Positions 18,317 to 27,382 are shown, counted from the first letter of the stretch. The stretch is DNA of 64,000 bases from CAYPPG01 sp964412555 (GCA_964412555.1 CAYPPG010000031.1:21768-85767); one strand, 5' to 3'. The notes: a model not told the origin generated them from the sequence alone. A program made the numbers and translations.

Positions 18317-18377
18317 GATCACTTGATTTCACTCAAACAATGATATGATAACCGCAGAGTGTCAAGTGATCGCTTGA
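18317..18377 (-). promoter_or_regulatory. Operator-like inverted repeats upstream of the alcohol dehydrogenase
   Basis: TCAAGTGATCGCTTGA at 18362-18377 is a 16-base near-palindrome centred on GATC, mismatched only at one symmetric pair. A second half-site pair, GATCACTTGA at 18317-18326, is an exact inverted copy of TCAAGTGATC at 18362-18371. On the minus strand, TTGACA at 18365-18360 overlaps the palindrome, so a repressor bound there would block RNA polymerase. Size and symmetry fit a LacI- or GntR-type regulator. None is encoded nearby. Confidence 0.6.
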
Positions 18378-18436
18378 TTTGTAGGGGATATCATGAGATA
18401 AGACAATACCGGTCTTACTGTTTCAGGTTTGAAAAT

Positions 18437-19282
18437 ATGGAACCATTCACTCTTCAAATTCGAAATCGAACATTGGAAAAGCAAAGCGCGTTGTGTGTGG
18501 GATTGGATACTGTTTTTGAAAAAATACCGGAAATACTCCATCAGGAGAGCAATCCCCAACTAACCTTCAATCGAATAATCATCGACTCCACTCATGATCT
18601 AACCTGCTGTTATAAATTGAATACGGCATTTTATTTCGTGCGGGGAATCGAAGGTGTTGCAACATTGATGGAAACGATTCAATATGCGCGCAGCTTCGAC
18701 GTACCCGTGATTTTGGACACCAAATGGGGTGATATTGGTCATACCGCGAAATATTATGCCCAAACGGCTTTCGACACCTACGCGGCCGACGCTGTTACCC
18801 TTAATCCCTATATGGGTGAAGATGCAATTTCCGCCTTTCGTGACCATACCGACAAATGTTCGTTTCTCCTCTGTTTCACTTCCAATAAGACACGGAATGA
18901 CCTAGAAACCCAACCCGTCAATCGAACAGAGCAACCGGTTGTTCCTTTTTATCAAATCGTTGCGGAAAAGATTGTGTCTTGGAACACATCGGCCAATTTA
19001 GGAGCCGTTGTCGGCGCGACCGCTCCCGAAGAATTGGCAAAAATTCGGGATATCCTTGGCTCCTCGATCCCCATTCTCTGTCCAGGGATTGGAGCGCAAG
19101 GAGGTGACTTGGAAGAAGTATTATGGGCCGGTTATTCGGAACCGGGGAGTTTGGTGATCAATGTATCCCGGGCCATCATTCATGCTTCGAATCAATCCGA
19201 CTTTGCAGAAGCAGCCTGCCGAGAGGCAGAAATGTTTGTAACTCAAATGCGAACCTTTTTTTCGCAATGGAAAGAGACATGA
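18437..19282 (+). CDS. pyrF: Orotidine 5'-phosphate decarboxylase, type 2
   Basis: 281 residues from ATG at 18437; the open frame extends back to 18359, but that part is not protein-like. It decarboxylates OMP to UMP, the last step of de novo pyrimidine synthesis. The catalytic DxKxxD motif is DTKWGD, residues 94-99 with Lys96. The spacing and the region TAFYFVRGIEGVATLMETI match the longer type 2 (UMP synthase-like) subfamily. The C-terminal phosphate-binding segment ILCPGIGAQGGDLEE is intact. It is divergent from the alcohol dehydrogenase gene and convergent, three bases apart, with the Fn3-like gene. Confidence 0.94.
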   Translation: MEPFTLQIRNRTLEKQSALCVGLDTVFEKIPEILHQESNPQLTFNRIIIDSTHDLTCCYKLNTAFYFVRGIEGVATLMETIQYARSFDVPVILDTKWGDIGHTAKYYAQTAFDTYAADAVTLNPYMGEDAISAFRDHTDKCSFLLCFTSNKTRNDLETQPVNRTEQPVVPFYQIVAEKIVSWNTSANLGAVVGATAPEELAKIRDILGSSIPILCPGIGAQGGDLEEVLWAGYSEPGSLVINVSRAIIHASNQSDFAEAACREAEMFVTQMRTFFSQWKET

Positions 19283-19285
19283 AAT

Positions 19286-20446
19286 TTATGATTCATTTGG
19301 ATTACAAACAAGCTTTTGCGTCACGATTTCCGACCATTCCCCCGCACTGTTTTTGGCTCTCACCTTAAAAAAATAATGAGTGTAATAGGGCGGTGAAATA
19401 AACGGTAACGTCATCGAGCTTTCTTTTGTAACGACTTGTAAGGGCGGATCGATGCGATAGTCTTTTTCGAAAGAAACTGTATACCCTTCGATTTCGCTCA
19501 AATCTTCGGCCGCCGAATCCCACGACCATTCGATCCGGTTCTTTTTTCGCTCATAGCGTATCGTATCAGGAGCGGACGGAGGTGTCGCATCAAAGGTCGT
19601 CGCTTGAATGTTACGGCTTGTCCACAAACGGACGCCGTCCAAACAGAATTTGTATTCGAATTCCCGATCCAGCGTTTTTTCTTCTTTGACAAACGAAAAT
19701 GTTTGGATGGAGGATCGGTCTTGCGGAGAACAAAGTTCTCGATCCAAATCAACGACGATGGAATGCCATTTCCTTTGTTCCTTACCGGTTTCGGAAAAAT
19801 CCATAACGGGAACTTTCAACTCGTGAGAGGCCGAGCGAATCAAAAGAAACAGATCGTCCGGAAAATTGGACCAGTAATTGAATTCGAGGTAACGATATTC
19901 AGACCAATCCTGGAGTGGAAGGTTTTGGTTGAACGGAAATCCGAAAAACACATTGTCCGGAAATTGCTTATCTTTCTCTCCGTCATATCGAAAAGATATC
20001 TTAAAATATCCGGTTCCTTCGGCGGGAGAATCAACATCCAAATTAAAACGAGTGTTCAAAGGAATCCCGTTACTGACATACCCCATGAGATGCATATCAT
20101 AATTGCGATCAAAATCGGCCAAGGAATATCTTTCTTTCCCCTCGGCAGTGATGGCCTCGGAGCGAAACTGAAAGTGCTCTCCATGTGTCCCGTTTACGAT
20201 ACTTTCGGTTGCGCCGATAGAAACCAGTGAGGGGATCGGCTGCCATAGTCCCGGTAGGCCGTCACTGACTTTCCGTTGATACACAGTAAAGGAAGCATCG
20301 GACACACGATCCGATGTGGACCATTGTAAATAGAAAGAAGCCGGCGTGAATTCCGAAAGTGGTTCAATCGAAGAAACCGGCGCAGCCGAGACGGCAAGTG
20401 CACATAAACAACCCCAGAACAGAAAAATAACTGCAAGACGCAGCAT
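19286..20446 (-). CDS. Secreted protein with sugar-binding-like and fibronectin type III-like domains
   Basis: 386 residues from ATG at 20446 (GGAAGGAG upstream); the frame opens earlier but without a signal. A signal peptide (about residues 1-21, ending AVSAA) is followed by an Fn3-like domain (TPASFYLQWSTSDRVSD), a beta-sandwich resembling carbohydrate-binding jelly rolls (about 130-270, with DWSEYRYLEFNYW and FCLDGVRLW) and a C-terminal Fn3 domain (PPSAPDTIRYERKKNRIEWS). No catalytic motif. It probably binds a polymer or the cell surface. It lies downstream of pilT on the same strand. Confidence 0.72.
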   Translation of the reverse strand: MLRLAVIFLFWGCLCALAVSAAPVSSIEPLSEFTPASFYLQWSTSDRVSDASFTVYQRKVSDGLPGLWQPIPSLVSIGATESIVNGTHGEHFQFRSEAITAEGKERYSLADFDRNYDMHLMGYVSNGIPLNTRFNLDVDSPAEGTGYFKISFRYDGEKDKQFPDNVFFGFPFNQNLPLQDWSEYRYLEFNYWSNFPDDLFLLIRSASHELKVPVMDFSETGKEQRKWHSIVVDLDRELCSPQDRSSIQTFSFVKEEKTLDREFEYKFCLDGVRLWTSRNIQATTFDATPPSAPDTIRYERKKNRIEWSWDSAAEDLSEIEGYTVSFEKDYRIDPPLQVVTKESSMTLPFISPPYYTHYFFKVRAKNSAGEWSEIVTQKLVCNPNES

Positions 20447-20504
20447 GTGAAGAGTCTCCTTCCTCTTATACAAATAGGATAGATATCCGTTCCGCAAGAA
20501 CGAA

Positions 20505-21602
20505 TCATGCGCTTTGGAATTGGCTGATCGAATCCGTACCGGTAAACATCCCTTTCGCATTCAGTTTGAATTCTTCCGGATTGGAAGAATTGCGCAATGC
20601 TTCCTCATAGGAAATGATTTCCTGCTTATAAAGAGCCAGCAGAGACTGATTGAAGGTCTGCATCCCGAATTCGATTCCTTTTTGCATCAGTTCTTTTAAA
20701 CGCCAGAATTCACCGTCGAGTAACGCTTTGCGTACACTGGAAGTTTGCCGGAGAATTTCAAGTGCAGGGACTCGGCCTTTCCCGTCCTGCCGGGTGAGAA
20801 GACGCATACATATAATGCCTTCAAGCGACATGCCTAATTCCTGGCGAATTTGTGATTTCAAATGGTCTGGGAAATAATTGACGATGCGGTCCAAAGTGCG
20901 CGAAACATCCGAGGTATGAAGAGTGGTCAAAACCAAATGGCCGGTTTGTGCAGCGGAAACAGCTGTCATCATCGTGTCCTGATCGCGCATCTCCCCGATT
21001 AAAATGACATCCGGACTCTGACGAACCACATGGCGAAGCGCATCGGTGAATGTCAAGGTGTCGTACCCTACTTCCCGCTGATTAATCACAGACTTTTTAT
21101 CTTCGTAGATAAATTCGATCGGATCCTCAATGGTCATGACATGCCGGGATAGATTCTCATTGATATGGGTGATCATTGACGCCAATGTGGTGGATTTACC
21201 GGAACCGGTAGCACCGGTCACGATAACCAGCCCCCTTGGTAATTCCGCCAATCCTCGAATAACAGGAGGGAGATGCAAATTGACAAAAGACAAGTCCGTG
21301 TCGCGAATCAACCGGGCAACCAATCCGATATGCCCCTGCTGGCGAAAAATATTGATACGGAACCGTCCCCCTCCATCGAGATGATACGCAAAATCGAGAT
21401 CGGGGCGTTCGGTAAATATTTTCTGCTGATGATCCGTCAACAATGTTTCGATTGCCTCGTTCACCCATGCATCGGTGATTTCTTCCAGCTCGATACGTTC
21501 CACTTGGCCGTGAATACGCATGAATGGCACAATTCCGACTTTTAAATACAAGTCAGATGCATTTTTTTCTCTCATCATCAATAAAAGATCCACTATTTTC
21601 AT
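20505..21602 (-). CDS. Type IV pilus retraction ATPase, PilT/PilU family
   Basis: 365 residues from ATG at 21602, with GGAGG nine bases upstream; the earlier in-frame ATG at 21635 is less likely. A cytoplasmic hexameric ATPase that powers pilus retraction. Visible motifs: N-terminal DLLLMMREKNASDLYLK, Walker A GATGSGKST, Asp box, Walker B DVILIGEMRD and His box TTLHT. The C terminus (EEALRNSSNPEEFKL) resembles PilU-type proteins as much as PilT, so the subtype is left open. No other type IVa pilus genes are in the window; the Flp/Tad genes at 54756-55601 belong to a different pilus class. Confidence 0.93.
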   Translation of the reverse strand: MKIVDLLLMMREKNASDLYLKVGIVPFMRIHGQVERIELEEITDAWVNEAIETLLTDHQQKIFTERPDLDFAYHLDGGGRFRINIFRQQGHIGLVARLIRDTDLSFVNLHLPPVIRGLAELPRGLVIVTGATGSGKSTTLASMITHINENLSRHVMTIEDPIEFIYEDKKSVINQREVGYDTLTFTDALRHVVRQSPDVILIGEMRDQDTMMTAVSAAQTGHLVLTTLHTSDVSRTLDRIVNYFPDHLKSQIRQELGMSLEGIICMRLLTRQDGKGRVPALEILRQTSSVRKALLDGEFWRLKELMQKGIEFGMQTFNQSLLALYKQEIISYEEALRNSSNPEEFKLNAKGMFTGTDSISQFQSA

Positions 21603-21954
21603 CGCGATAAGCCTCCAAGGATTGACATCATTCAACTTCCTTCATGGAACAAACGCATCCTTGCTCCACAGACAATTATGTTCAAAACGAACAGTGCCTT
21701 TTCATATAACTATAGCGCAAGCATCGAGAAAACAACCAGGATCATGTGATGGTAAGGAATAAGAGATGACTTCCATTTCAGGTCTTTACAGGGGATGAAA
21801 TTGGGTAAGCAGATCACGGCTGGGAGTTTGGGCAAGTGAAGCAGCCCTTGACGGTAGTCCTCATCATCACGGGCAGACCTAACGTCTTGCCCGTGCTACC
21901 CCACATGGCAAGTGAAGCAGCCCAAGTAGAAATCCCTTACATGCGTCATGTTTT
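21603..21954. other. Intergenic region with hairpin between 17-bp direct repeats
   Basis: 352 bases without a gene. A hairpin at 21868-21900 is framed by two exact copies of GGCAAGTGAAGCAGCCC, at 21831-21847 and 21907-21923. Otherwise nothing is recognised. Confidence 0.6.
21868..21900. repeat. Dispersed palindrome, GGGCAGACCTA type
   Basis: CACGGGCAGACCTAACGTCT followed by TGCCCGTGCTACC forms a hairpin with an eight-base stem (CACGGGCA/TGCCCGTG). It resembles the element at 16967-16993. It is bounded by the 17-base direct repeats at 21831 and 21907. Confidence 0.75.
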
Positions 21955-22470
21955 TCAATCCTCGCTCAAAAGATCGAGTAATCTCTGCAATTTTGCTTGT
22001 AAGGGAGAGAAAAGAAAATACGCCAGAATCGTTCCGTAGAGGGCGGTTAATAATGAAATGGAACTCCATTTTGTGAAATCATATGGATTTTCCACGACAG
22101 CCAATACTTGAATGAAACCTATCAAAGTGCCTACAATACCTGTTGCGAGCGCGTAGATTTTCATCCGTCCCAACATGGTAATCCCAAGTTTTAAATTTTT
22201 CCGAAGTTCACGCGTGTCCTCATCTATAGTTTCCTTCATTTCAATACGGTTTCTAATCGCTTTGGGTGAAAAAAATGCCGGACAGATCAGTTTTGTGAAT
22301 GCAAGAATATCCGGAAGGGAAAAACTCATGAGAGTCAACGCAAACGTTCCACCGACCACAATCAATATCGATGGCACATCGATAAAGATCGGCATATTTC
22401 CACCAACCAACATCGCTGAAATGAACAACCCCCAAGCTAAAACCAGCCCAACTACGGTTGAAAGATCCAT
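21955..22470 (-). CDS. Compact MotA/PomA-like stator protein, no MotB partner
   Basis: 171 residues; AGGAGG lies seven bases before ATG at 22470. The first two membrane segments (about residues 5-24 and 30-52, with FIDVPSILIVVGGTFALTL) and the last two (about 105-125 with GIVGTLIGFIQVLA, and 135-155) clearly match MotA/PomA. The cytoplasmic loop is only about 50 residues and the tail about 15, against about 100 and 50 in normal MotA of about 250 residues. The conserved proline of segment 3 (usually APAFGMIGT) is absent: ALATGIVGT. Pro156 in the last segment is kept. A MotB gene is not seen. It may form a proton channel for another machine. Confidence 0.8.
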   Translation of the reverse strand: MDLSTVVGLVLAWGLFISAMLVGGNMPIFIDVPSILIVVGGTFALTLMSFSLPDILAFTKLICPAFFSPKAIRNRIEMKETIDEDTRELRKNLKLGITMLGRMKIYALATGIVGTLIGFIQVLAVVENPYDFTKWSSISLLTALYGTILAYFLFSPLQAKLQRLLDLLSED

Positions 22471-22673
22471 TGTGTATCCTCCTGATTTTTATACATCATT
22501 TTGATTGACAAAATACATTTTCATTCAGTCATAATGTAAGCATGACTAAATAAGAGCGATTTTCTCATACCAGCATTGAACTTGTCAAGGGATTATTCGA
22601 TTCATTTTATTCCATGTTTTTTTCAATGCGTGATCCATACCATTATTAAGATTGTTCAAGTTACTCTATCGAC

Positions 22674-22961
22674 TCAGGCAAAATCAATGATAAGACGTTT
22701 ATGCAATACTGCGGCTATTTTTCTCAACATTGACAAAGAATGCCCTTCATAATCAGCATCTTCAAGTCGGGCAATTGCTGATTGGCTTGTACCGGCCAAC
22801 TCGGCAAGTTGCGATTGTGTAAGACCGGCGGATGTCCGTGTATCATAAATCAATTGGGCAATATGCCTGTTGATTGTCTCTTCTTCGATCATGTCTCGCA
22901 TTTCCTGATCCTCGCCAATCATATTTTCAATGATCTTCATTGCGTCCTTTGTTTTCGGCAT
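22674..22961 (-). CDS. HTH XRE-type antitoxin (HigA-like)
   Basis: 95 residues from ATG at 22961, with GGAG seven bases upstream; the frame extends to 23006 but the preceding part lies inside the toxin gene. The N terminus (about 1-40) is acidic and helical, probably the toxin-neutralising part. Residues about 45-85 form an XRE helix-turn-helix (GLTQSQLAELAGTSQSAIARLE). It overlaps the toxin gene by 35 bases. The pair should autoregulate through the palindrome at 23359-23376. Confidence 0.85.
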   Translation of the reverse strand: MPKTKDAMKIIENMIGEDQEMRDMIEEETINRHIAQLIYDTRTSAGLTQSQLAELAGTSQSAIARLEDADYEGHSLSMLRKIAAVLHKRLIIDFA

Positions 22962-23343
22962 TTTGAATCTCCATTTCGGCTTTGTGTTTCTCCGGATTTG
23001 TTTCATATAGTTTTTTTCTCGATATTGTACGATCGATTTCGAACTCAGGAACTTTACCTTTTTTCGTTATTGCATGCGTCAAAATTACGATATCTTTCCC
23101 GTGAAAGAAATAAAGTATTCGGTAATGAATACGTTCTTTTCTGATTCTCAACTCATAAATCCCGTCACGAAGGTAATCAGCCTGCGGTCTTCGGAGTTCA
23201 TATCCGATAGAAGAAAGAAAACGTATCGCGGCAATGCATTTTGCATAGGCTCTTTTATCCCGCTTGAATAGGGTTCTGAGCCATTCAAAAACCGGTGCGT
23301 TTCCCTTTTCATCCTGGTAAAAATAGACGGATGTTGTTGGCAT
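22927..23343 (-). CDS. RelE/HigB-type toxin (phage Gp49-like family)
   Basis: 138 residues with a GGAG site just upstream of ATG at 23343. The pattern VFEWLRTLFKRDKRAYAKCI, YELRRPQADYLRDGIYELRI and YRILYFFHGKDIVILTHAITKK matches HigB/Gp49-like ribosome-dependent mRNA interferases. The C-terminal 30 residues are charged and extend over the antitoxin start. Toxin before antitoxin is the usual HigBA order. It probably cleaves mRNA on the ribosome when free of its partner. Confidence 0.88.
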   Translation of the reverse strand: MPTTSVYFYQDEKGNAPVFEWLRTLFKRDKRAYAKCIAAIRFLSSIGYELRRPQADYLRDGIYELRIRKERIHYRILYFFHGKDIVILTHAITKKGKVPEFEIDRTISRKKLYETNPEKHKAEMEIQNAENKGRNEDH

Positions 23344-23358
23344 TATCTCCTGTTAAAT

Positions 23359-23376
23359 TATATCAAAATTGATATA
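23359..23376. promoter_or_regulatory. Palindromic operator of the toxin-antitoxin pair
   Basis: TATATCAAAATTGATATA is a perfect inverted repeat with eight-base arms and a two-base centre, 16 bases upstream of the toxin start codon. This is where a HigA-type antitoxin usually binds to repress its own operon. Confidence 0.7.
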
Positions 23377-23388
23377 TTTTCAAACACA

Positions 23389-26300
23389 TTATCTTACAAG
23401 GGGAATCAACAAAGTAAATGTCGTTCCTTTGTTCAGCTCGCTTTCTACAAGAATAGTTCCCCCATGCATTTCAACGAGTTCTTTGGCAATCGACAATCCC
23501 AATCCGCTTCCTTTGGCAAACGACTTCGATGCATTCGTCCGGTAAAACCGCTCCCATATCTTTTCACATTCTTCTTTCGTCATACCAATGCCGGAGTCTT
23601 TGACGGAAAGCGTGATTTGATCCTCATGTCGAGTGAGAGCGACATCGACATTTCCACCTCCCGGTGTGTATTTGATCGCGTTGCTTACGAGTTCCCCCAC
23701 AACGCGCTCCAGTTTTCCCGCATCGGCGTGGATGTTTGCGTCAGTTTCAAGATTTGCTATGAGTCGAATGTGTTTCTGATCCGCAGCTGGTTTGTTTTCG
23801 TTGATGATGCTTTCGACAAGTGTCTTGATCGGCACATTCGATTTTTCTAATACCATCCGGCCGGATTCGATGCGGGAAAGGTCGAGGACATCGTTGACCA
23901 AATCGGTCAAACGGTCGACGGATTTGACGGCGCGGGTCATGATTTTTTCTTGCTTTTCATTCAAGGTTCCTGCAATGCCCAGTAATAAATTGTCGAGGCT
24001 GCCTTTGATGGCGGTGAGGGGGGTGCGGAGGTCGTGGGAGGCTTGAGAGACAAAGGCGGTTTTTATTTTGTCCAATTCACGGAGTTTTGCATAAGCATTT
24101 TGTAAATTCACATGGGATTGGGAAAGTTGAACATGCCGTTTGATTGCAAGACTCGCAAGACACACGATTATAAATATTGAAATCGTCAGGATTGAAATGA
24201 AAAGAGGCTCTTTGTACCAATGTCTTAATACTGTGAATTGCCAAGTGAACGGCGCGGATTCGTTCCAATTTCGGTCGATGGATTTGACCTGAAAGATATG
24301 ATTCCCAGCCTGCAGCCCCGTAGCGGAAGCAACGGTTTCCGTGGAATACTCAGACCATTGGCCGTCTCCGAAACGGTACGAGTAAAGCAGTCTGTCTTTT
24401 GGGGTGTAGTTCCATTTATCCACACCATCAAATATGAATTGAGCTTCTCCTTCAGGTGAGATCGTTCTGGTATTTTTCTCTTTTGGCATCATCACGATCG
24501 GGGAATCCCGATCGGCATCCGGATCGTAATAACAAAAACCTTTCGCAGTTCCCACCCAGAGCCGGTTAGTACTATCCTCATAAATTTTGTGAACAATCGT
24601 ATTGGGTAAATCCTCTTCGGCCGTATACAAGATCCAAAAATCATCCTTGATACAAAAAAGCCCCGAATGGGTTCCAACCCAGATGTTCCGGTCATGGTCT
24701 TCACAAATTGAATTCACCCGGTCCATGATTTTCTTTCGTAATACTGCTTCACCACTTTGGGTTTTCCCCCATAAAGAATAATTACTTGCGATCCAGAGAT
24801 TACCAAATGACATTCGGGCAACAGAAAGACAGGATGGCGCCTCGGGGTATGTTGACCATTCCCCTTGGTCAAAAATTCCTATTTCTTGATCCCCACCCAG
24901 TATGATTTTTTGAGTGCCGTCTTCATAAATGAAATAAGGCAATTGCGTACTCCATTGATTCGGGGGAATCGTAAAAAGAGTTTCAAATGTTTTTCCATCA
25001 TAGAGTGAGATATCATATGTATCCTCATTTCGTAAAAGCGCCCAATATTTTCCACTCTTTCCTTTATGGATAAGAAGAACTTTCTTTGGAAATGGAGTAA
25101 ACGTTTTTGTTTTTGGATCATACGAATTAAAACGCTTCGGTCCACCAATGAGACCTAGACTCATACCAACTGTACCATCAGGGAGTTCGCTCAGTGTATG
25201 TGTATAAAACTCGCTTGCGATTTCCGGCAGGGCTACTGTTTCCCATAATTCTCCGAATCGAATGTATAAGTAAGAGGGGGATAAAAAATAGAGTCTTCTC
25301 TTGGAATCTTCGTAAATATCGTAGATTTTGTCATCCACGTTCGGAGCGGCATGAGGAATTTTCCATGTCGAGGGCATATATCGGGCAATCCCATAACTGC
25401 TAGGTACCCAAAATGCGCCGGTACCATCTCCGTGAACATAGCGGTGTTTCAGTCCGTGCAAAGTATGTAAGGAATCAATGTGACAGATCTTATTCTCTCT
25501 TAAAAAGAAAATTTGAAATGTTCCCATGTCCGGAACTTTTTTAAAAATCCAATATCCGTCTTGTTGGTTTCCAAATCCCCAGAAAATCCAATTTTTATTA
25601 TCGGAATGGACAATGTTCCATTGTCCATTCCGTAAAGAAAGAAGGTAAGGAATAACATTGTTGACAGAGGGATGCGTACCATAGGCAACACAGCAGATTT
25701 CGGTTTCATCGATTGCTATTGGATTTGTGATTTTTATATTATCAAAATATTCGATCTCGTGGAAACCGAATCGGTCATCCAGGGGATAATCCCGCCATTC
25801 GATTTTTCCCTTCCTCCATTGGATGCTTGCGATTCCATGCTGGCCTACAAGCCATAATGTACCGGACGGGGATATTGTAAACTCTACAAATGAACCAATT
25901 TCGGTATCGTTGGATTTCTTCAAGAGCGTCCATTCTTTCGTTTCGGCATTCAATTGTATAAACCGTTGTTGTGACCAAACAAAGACGATATCTTTTTGAG
26001 GAGAAAATATCCCCTGGCGGCTCTTGTACAAACCGACATGAGGAAATGTTTCCCCACTTGCGCTTTGGATTTCTCCTGAAATGTTCCATTGGCCATTGAT
26101 ATATTGATAGATTATCCATGGTTGAAATAGTTCGCTTTTATCCGGATATCTGACAGCCCATTGTTGGCCTGCCTTGTTTTCGTAATATGTGCGAAAATTG
26201 TTTTGGGGGATTTGCCTAACCCGATAACCATCTAAAATACTGAACACTCCCCCCCTGTGTTCCGCTAGCACTTCACCGGAAGCGCTTGCCGGCCAGCTTC

Positions 26301-26769
26301 GCACATAAGAACTATGGAGACCGTTTGTGCGTGACCAGTACCGCCAAATGCCGCTTGGCTTTTTTTCCCATTCAACGGTAAGGGGTGGAAGGTATCGCCA
26401 TTCCTGTATTTCCATGCCATTGTACGTTCCATAAAAAAGAGCCACATCATACCCGGCAGTGGTCTGAACCGAATAGGTAACATTGCTGATACCGGGCGAA
26501 ACGTTCAATGACCATTGGATCGTTCGACCGTGCTGAACGCCCTGTTGACTGATGTGCTTCACTTCCCATTGTTCTGGTATTGTTTCATGAATCGCGATCT
26601 TTGTTGCTTGTTGAACAGTATTATGTACGGACAAAGTAACATCAACCGGCTCTTGAAGCTGGTAGGACTCAGATGAAAAGGAGCGTTGAACAAAGAGTTT
26701 CAATTCTTCTTCATCCGTAGCCAGGCAAGGCATCGCTATGATAGAATACAATATGAAATGCTTGATCAT
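23389..26769 (-). CDS. Two-component propeller sensor histidine kinase
   Basis: 1126 residues. Signal peptide (about 1-17), a DUF11-like N-terminal beta domain, then beta-propeller repeats of the Reg_prop type (LWVGTAKGFCYYD, IWVGTHSGLFCI) and a Y_Y_Y domain (LLYSYRFGDGQWSEYS) facing the periplasm. One membrane segment lies at about 848-870. The HisKA phospho-acceptor is His912 in SQASHDLRTPLTAIKG. The HATPase domain has the N box ELVSNAIKYTPGG, G1 DSGIGM and G2 GSGLGLSIAKELVEMHGG. No receiver or DNA-binding domain is fused, unlike many Bacteroidetes-type hybrid sensors, and no response regulator is nearby. Ligand unknown; related sensors detect polysaccharides. Confidence 0.93.
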   Translation of the reverse strand: MIKHFILYSIIAMPCLATDEEELKLFVQRSFSSESYQLQEPVDVTLSVHNTVQQATKIAIHETIPEQWEVKHISQQGVQHGRTIQWSLNVSPGISNVTYSVQTTAGYDVALFYGTYNGMEIQEWRYLPPLTVEWEKKPSGIWRYWSRTNGLHSSYVRSWPASASGEVLAEHRGGVFSILDGYRVRQIPQNNFRTYYENKAGQQWAVRYPDKSELFQPWIIYQYINGQWNISGEIQSASGETFPHVGLYKSRQGIFSPQKDIVFVWSQQRFIQLNAETKEWTLLKKSNDTEIGSFVEFTISPSGTLWLVGQHGIASIQWRKGKIEWRDYPLDDRFGFHEIEYFDNIKITNPIAIDETEICCVAYGTHPSVNNVIPYLLSLRNGQWNIVHSDNKNWIFWGFGNQQDGYWIFKKVPDMGTFQIFFLRENKICHIDSLHTLHGLKHRYVHGDGTGAFWVPSSYGIARYMPSTWKIPHAAPNVDDKIYDIYEDSKRRLYFLSPSYLYIRFGELWETVALPEIASEFYTHTLSELPDGTVGMSLGLIGGPKRFNSYDPKTKTFTPFPKKVLLIHKGKSGKYWALLRNEDTYDISLYDGKTFETLFTIPPNQWSTQLPYFIYEDGTQKIILGGDQEIGIFDQGEWSTYPEAPSCLSVARMSFGNLWIASNYSLWGKTQSGEAVLRKKIMDRVNSICEDHDRNIWVGTHSGLFCIKDDFWILYTAEEDLPNTIVHKIYEDSTNRLWVGTAKGFCYYDPDADRDSPIVMMPKEKNTRTISPEGEAQFIFDGVDKWNYTPKDRLLYSYRFGDGQWSEYSTETVASATGLQAGNHIFQVKSIDRNWNESAPFTWQFTVLRHWYKEPLFISILTISIFIIVCLASLAIKRHVQLSQSHVNLQNAYAKLRELDKIKTAFVSQASHDLRTPLTAIKGSLDNLLLGIAGTLNEKQEKIMTRAVKSVDRLTDLVNDVLDLSRIESGRMVLEKSNVPIKTLVESIINENKPAADQKHIRLIANLETDANIHADAGKLERVVGELVSNAIKYTPGGGNVDVALTRHEDQITLSVKDSGIGMTKEECEKIWERFYRTNASKSFAKGSGLGLSIAKELVEMHGGTILVESELNKGTTFTLLIPLVR

Positions 26770-26780
26770 TACCTATCTCC

Positions 26781-27000
26781 CTAAAAATGCATATGCATAG
26801 TAAATTGTGTTCCTTCCCCAAGTGTGCTTGAAACATTCAACATTCCCCCATGCATCTCCACCAATTCCTTCGCAATCGACAATCCCAATCCGCTCCCCTT
26901 CGCAAATGCCTTTGACGCATTCGTCAGGTAGAACCGCTCCTAGAACTTCACACATTCCTCCTGCATCATATCGATGCCTGAATCTGCGAGGGACAGAATC
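26781..27000 (-). pseudogene. Decayed 3' end of a second histidine kinase
   Basis: The minus-strand translation matches the last ATPase part of the neighbouring kinase: over ERFY to HGG, 30 of 32 residues are identical. A TAG at 26942-26940 replaces the Trp codon of the intact copy (KIWERFY), and everything upstream of the G1 region is missing. The natural stop follows TMHMHF at 26781-26783. It is clearly a remnant of a duplicated kinase. Confidence 0.88.
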
Positions 27001-27382
27001 CCATATCTTTCCCGTTTATTCTCAAAACCATCTCTTTCCGCCATTTTCTTCCTTGATAAGATACATGAAGAATTTTTACTATTAGAATTCTTGGCATCCA
27101 GCAACCCCATGTTTCCGCGCTCATGCGTAACCGTTCCGGAAATTTTTCTTTGGGCCGGTTGGTGATGTTCCTGACGGCTCTCGATCAGGATGTTGAGATC
27201 ACCGTACGTCCCAAGCGCAACGAACACGCCGAATTGTCTGTTGTAATGAAATAGAACACGTATAAATCATTACACTTTTGTTCTTCAGTTTTCATCCCGT
27301 CAATGATATGTCGCTATACATATAAGATTCATCGTTTAGTTACCCAAAGGAAGCAAAAGTAGTCAAGGTAAAAAAATCGTGT
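27001..27382. other. Intergenic region with unidentified remnant-like sequence
   Basis: About 380 bases between the kinase remnant and the isomerase gene. A minus-strand frame (about 27227-27000) is open into the kinase remnant, but its sequence (LIESRQEHHQPAQRK) does not resemble a kinase and is not recognised. The rest is AT-rich with no gene or clear signal. Confidence 0.4.

Noticed and set aside
27001..27227. Extension of the kinase remnant upstream
   Set aside because: The open frame continues but its sequence does not match any part of the intact kinase, so homology is claimed only for 26781-27000.
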